Shown: piece after piece, positions 63,730 to 64,000 of the stretch
How positions within the stretch are numbered: the stretch's first letter is position 1
How the letters are laid out: every line of letters starts with the position of its first letter
Origin: Geminisphaera colitermitum TAV2
Lineage (GTDB): Bacteria; Verrucomicrobiota; Verrucomicrobiia; Opitutales; Opitutaceae
Direction: 5' to 3'
Assembly: GCF_000171235.2 (NCBI RefSeq)
Contig: NZ_ABEA03000040.1
Coordinates: forward strand, 26,412-90,411
Length of the DNA stretch: 64,000 bases
Position numbers and translations under genes: made by a program
Notes under the pieces: generated by a model
The model's database searches: none
Told to the model about the DNA's origin: nothing
What the model saw: the letters and a program-made list of their open reading frames with translations, nothing else

Positions 63730-64000
63730 GACTCGCGTAACGCTAACCACCCCCTCTGCTCCCGGCCGCACCTGGACCGCTCCCATCGCCTACATCGACA
63801 CCAATCTCAATCCCGCCACGCGCACCGCCCGCGCCCGTATCGAACTCGACAATACCGACGCCGCCCTTCGCCGCGGCCAGACTGCCTACGCCGGCCTCTC
63901 CGCCACGCTCGCGCCCGATGCCCTTCTCGTCCCGCGCACCGCCGTTCTTCACACCCGCGACCACCCCATCGCCTGGGTCGCCAAACCCGGTTCCAACAAC
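63730..64000 (+). pseudogene. CusB/HlyD-like membrane-fusion protein fragment (runs off the window)
   Basis: In the frame shifted by one base against GH38, codons from about 63731 read TRVTLTTPSAPGRTWTAPIA, then YIDTNLNPATRTARARIELD and LLVPRTAVLHTR, matching the beta-barrel/C-terminal part of RND efflux adaptor proteins (CusB/HlyD type). No start codon or N-terminal adaptor domains precede it; upstream is only repeat sequence and the C12 tract. It may be the 3' half of an adaptor gene joined to the GH38 gene by recombination between shared repeats, or an assembly join. The gene continues beyond the window. Confidence 0.6.

Overview
The window looks like a chromosomal segment of a GC-rich, Gram-negative, polysaccharide-degrading member of the Verrucomicrobiota, most likely Opitutaceae. 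This is an inference from gene content. The signs are an LpxC-FabZ fusion next to lpxA (lipid A, so an outer membrane), a DUF5069 domain, several prepilin-like (DUF1559-type) secreted proteins, PEP-CTERM proteins, a Bacillus/Bacteroidetes-type three-subunit succinate dehydrogenase, many glycoside hydrolases with LacI/AraC/GntR-type regulators, and an abundance of poly-G/poly-C tracts and REP-like palindromes.

Layout. 0-3.3 kb: 5' part of a GH36-type alpha-galactosidase, a TatD-like hydrolase and a GntR/LacI hybrid regulator. 3.3-4.1 kb: a gene-free nest of inverted repeats. 4.1-17.5 kb: carbohydrate locus A (three tandem GH39-like enzymes behind a PEP-CTERM protein, a MNT/HepT toxin-antitoxin pair, a LacI regulator, a pseudopilin, a pseudopilin-polysaccharide deacetylase fusion and a secreted unknown). 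17.7-23.9 kb: housekeeping genes (parC-like, lpxA, lpxC-fabZ, rpsR, Sua5). 23.9-30.8 kb: exopolysaccharide export genes (BY-kinase/Wzz, Wza-like, beta-barrel, Ala-rich secreted protein, TPR protein), visibly less GC-rich. 30.8-32.9 kb: a BadF-type sugar kinase and a DUF5069-gluconokinase fusion. 33.0-34.3 kb: an IS4-family element. 34.4-38.2 kb: a putative metal ABC transporter operon (ATPase, FtsX-type permease, His-rich lipoprotein, DUF3299). 38.5-43.8 kb: sdhCAB and a phenylacetate-CoA-ligase-like enzyme. 43.9-51.8 kb: carbohydrate locus B (LacI, GH74-like Asp-box protein, PEP-CTERM protein and paralogue, pseudopilin, CBM9-like protein). 51.8-55.8 kb: DUF4143 ATPase, nadB, panC. 55.9-64 kb: carbohydrate locus C (AraC, PEP-CTERM beta-strand protein, pseudopilin, beta-sandwich protein, clan GH-A hydrolase, and a GH38 alpha-mannosidase that runs into a CusB/HlyD-like fragment).

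Loci A, B and C repeat one theme: a sugar-type regulator next to a PEP-CTERM or other secreted adhesive protein, a prepilin-like protein, a carbohydrate-binding beta-sandwich (B and C) and one or more secreted glycosidases. This recurrent cassette is the best candidate for an under-described system. Other notable points are more than twenty poly-G/C tracts of 9-17 bases, many of them in frame inside conserved genes; Russian-doll palindromes; and short palindromes that are translated in frame inside the GH38 gene. I saw no tRNA, rRNA or CRISPR array.
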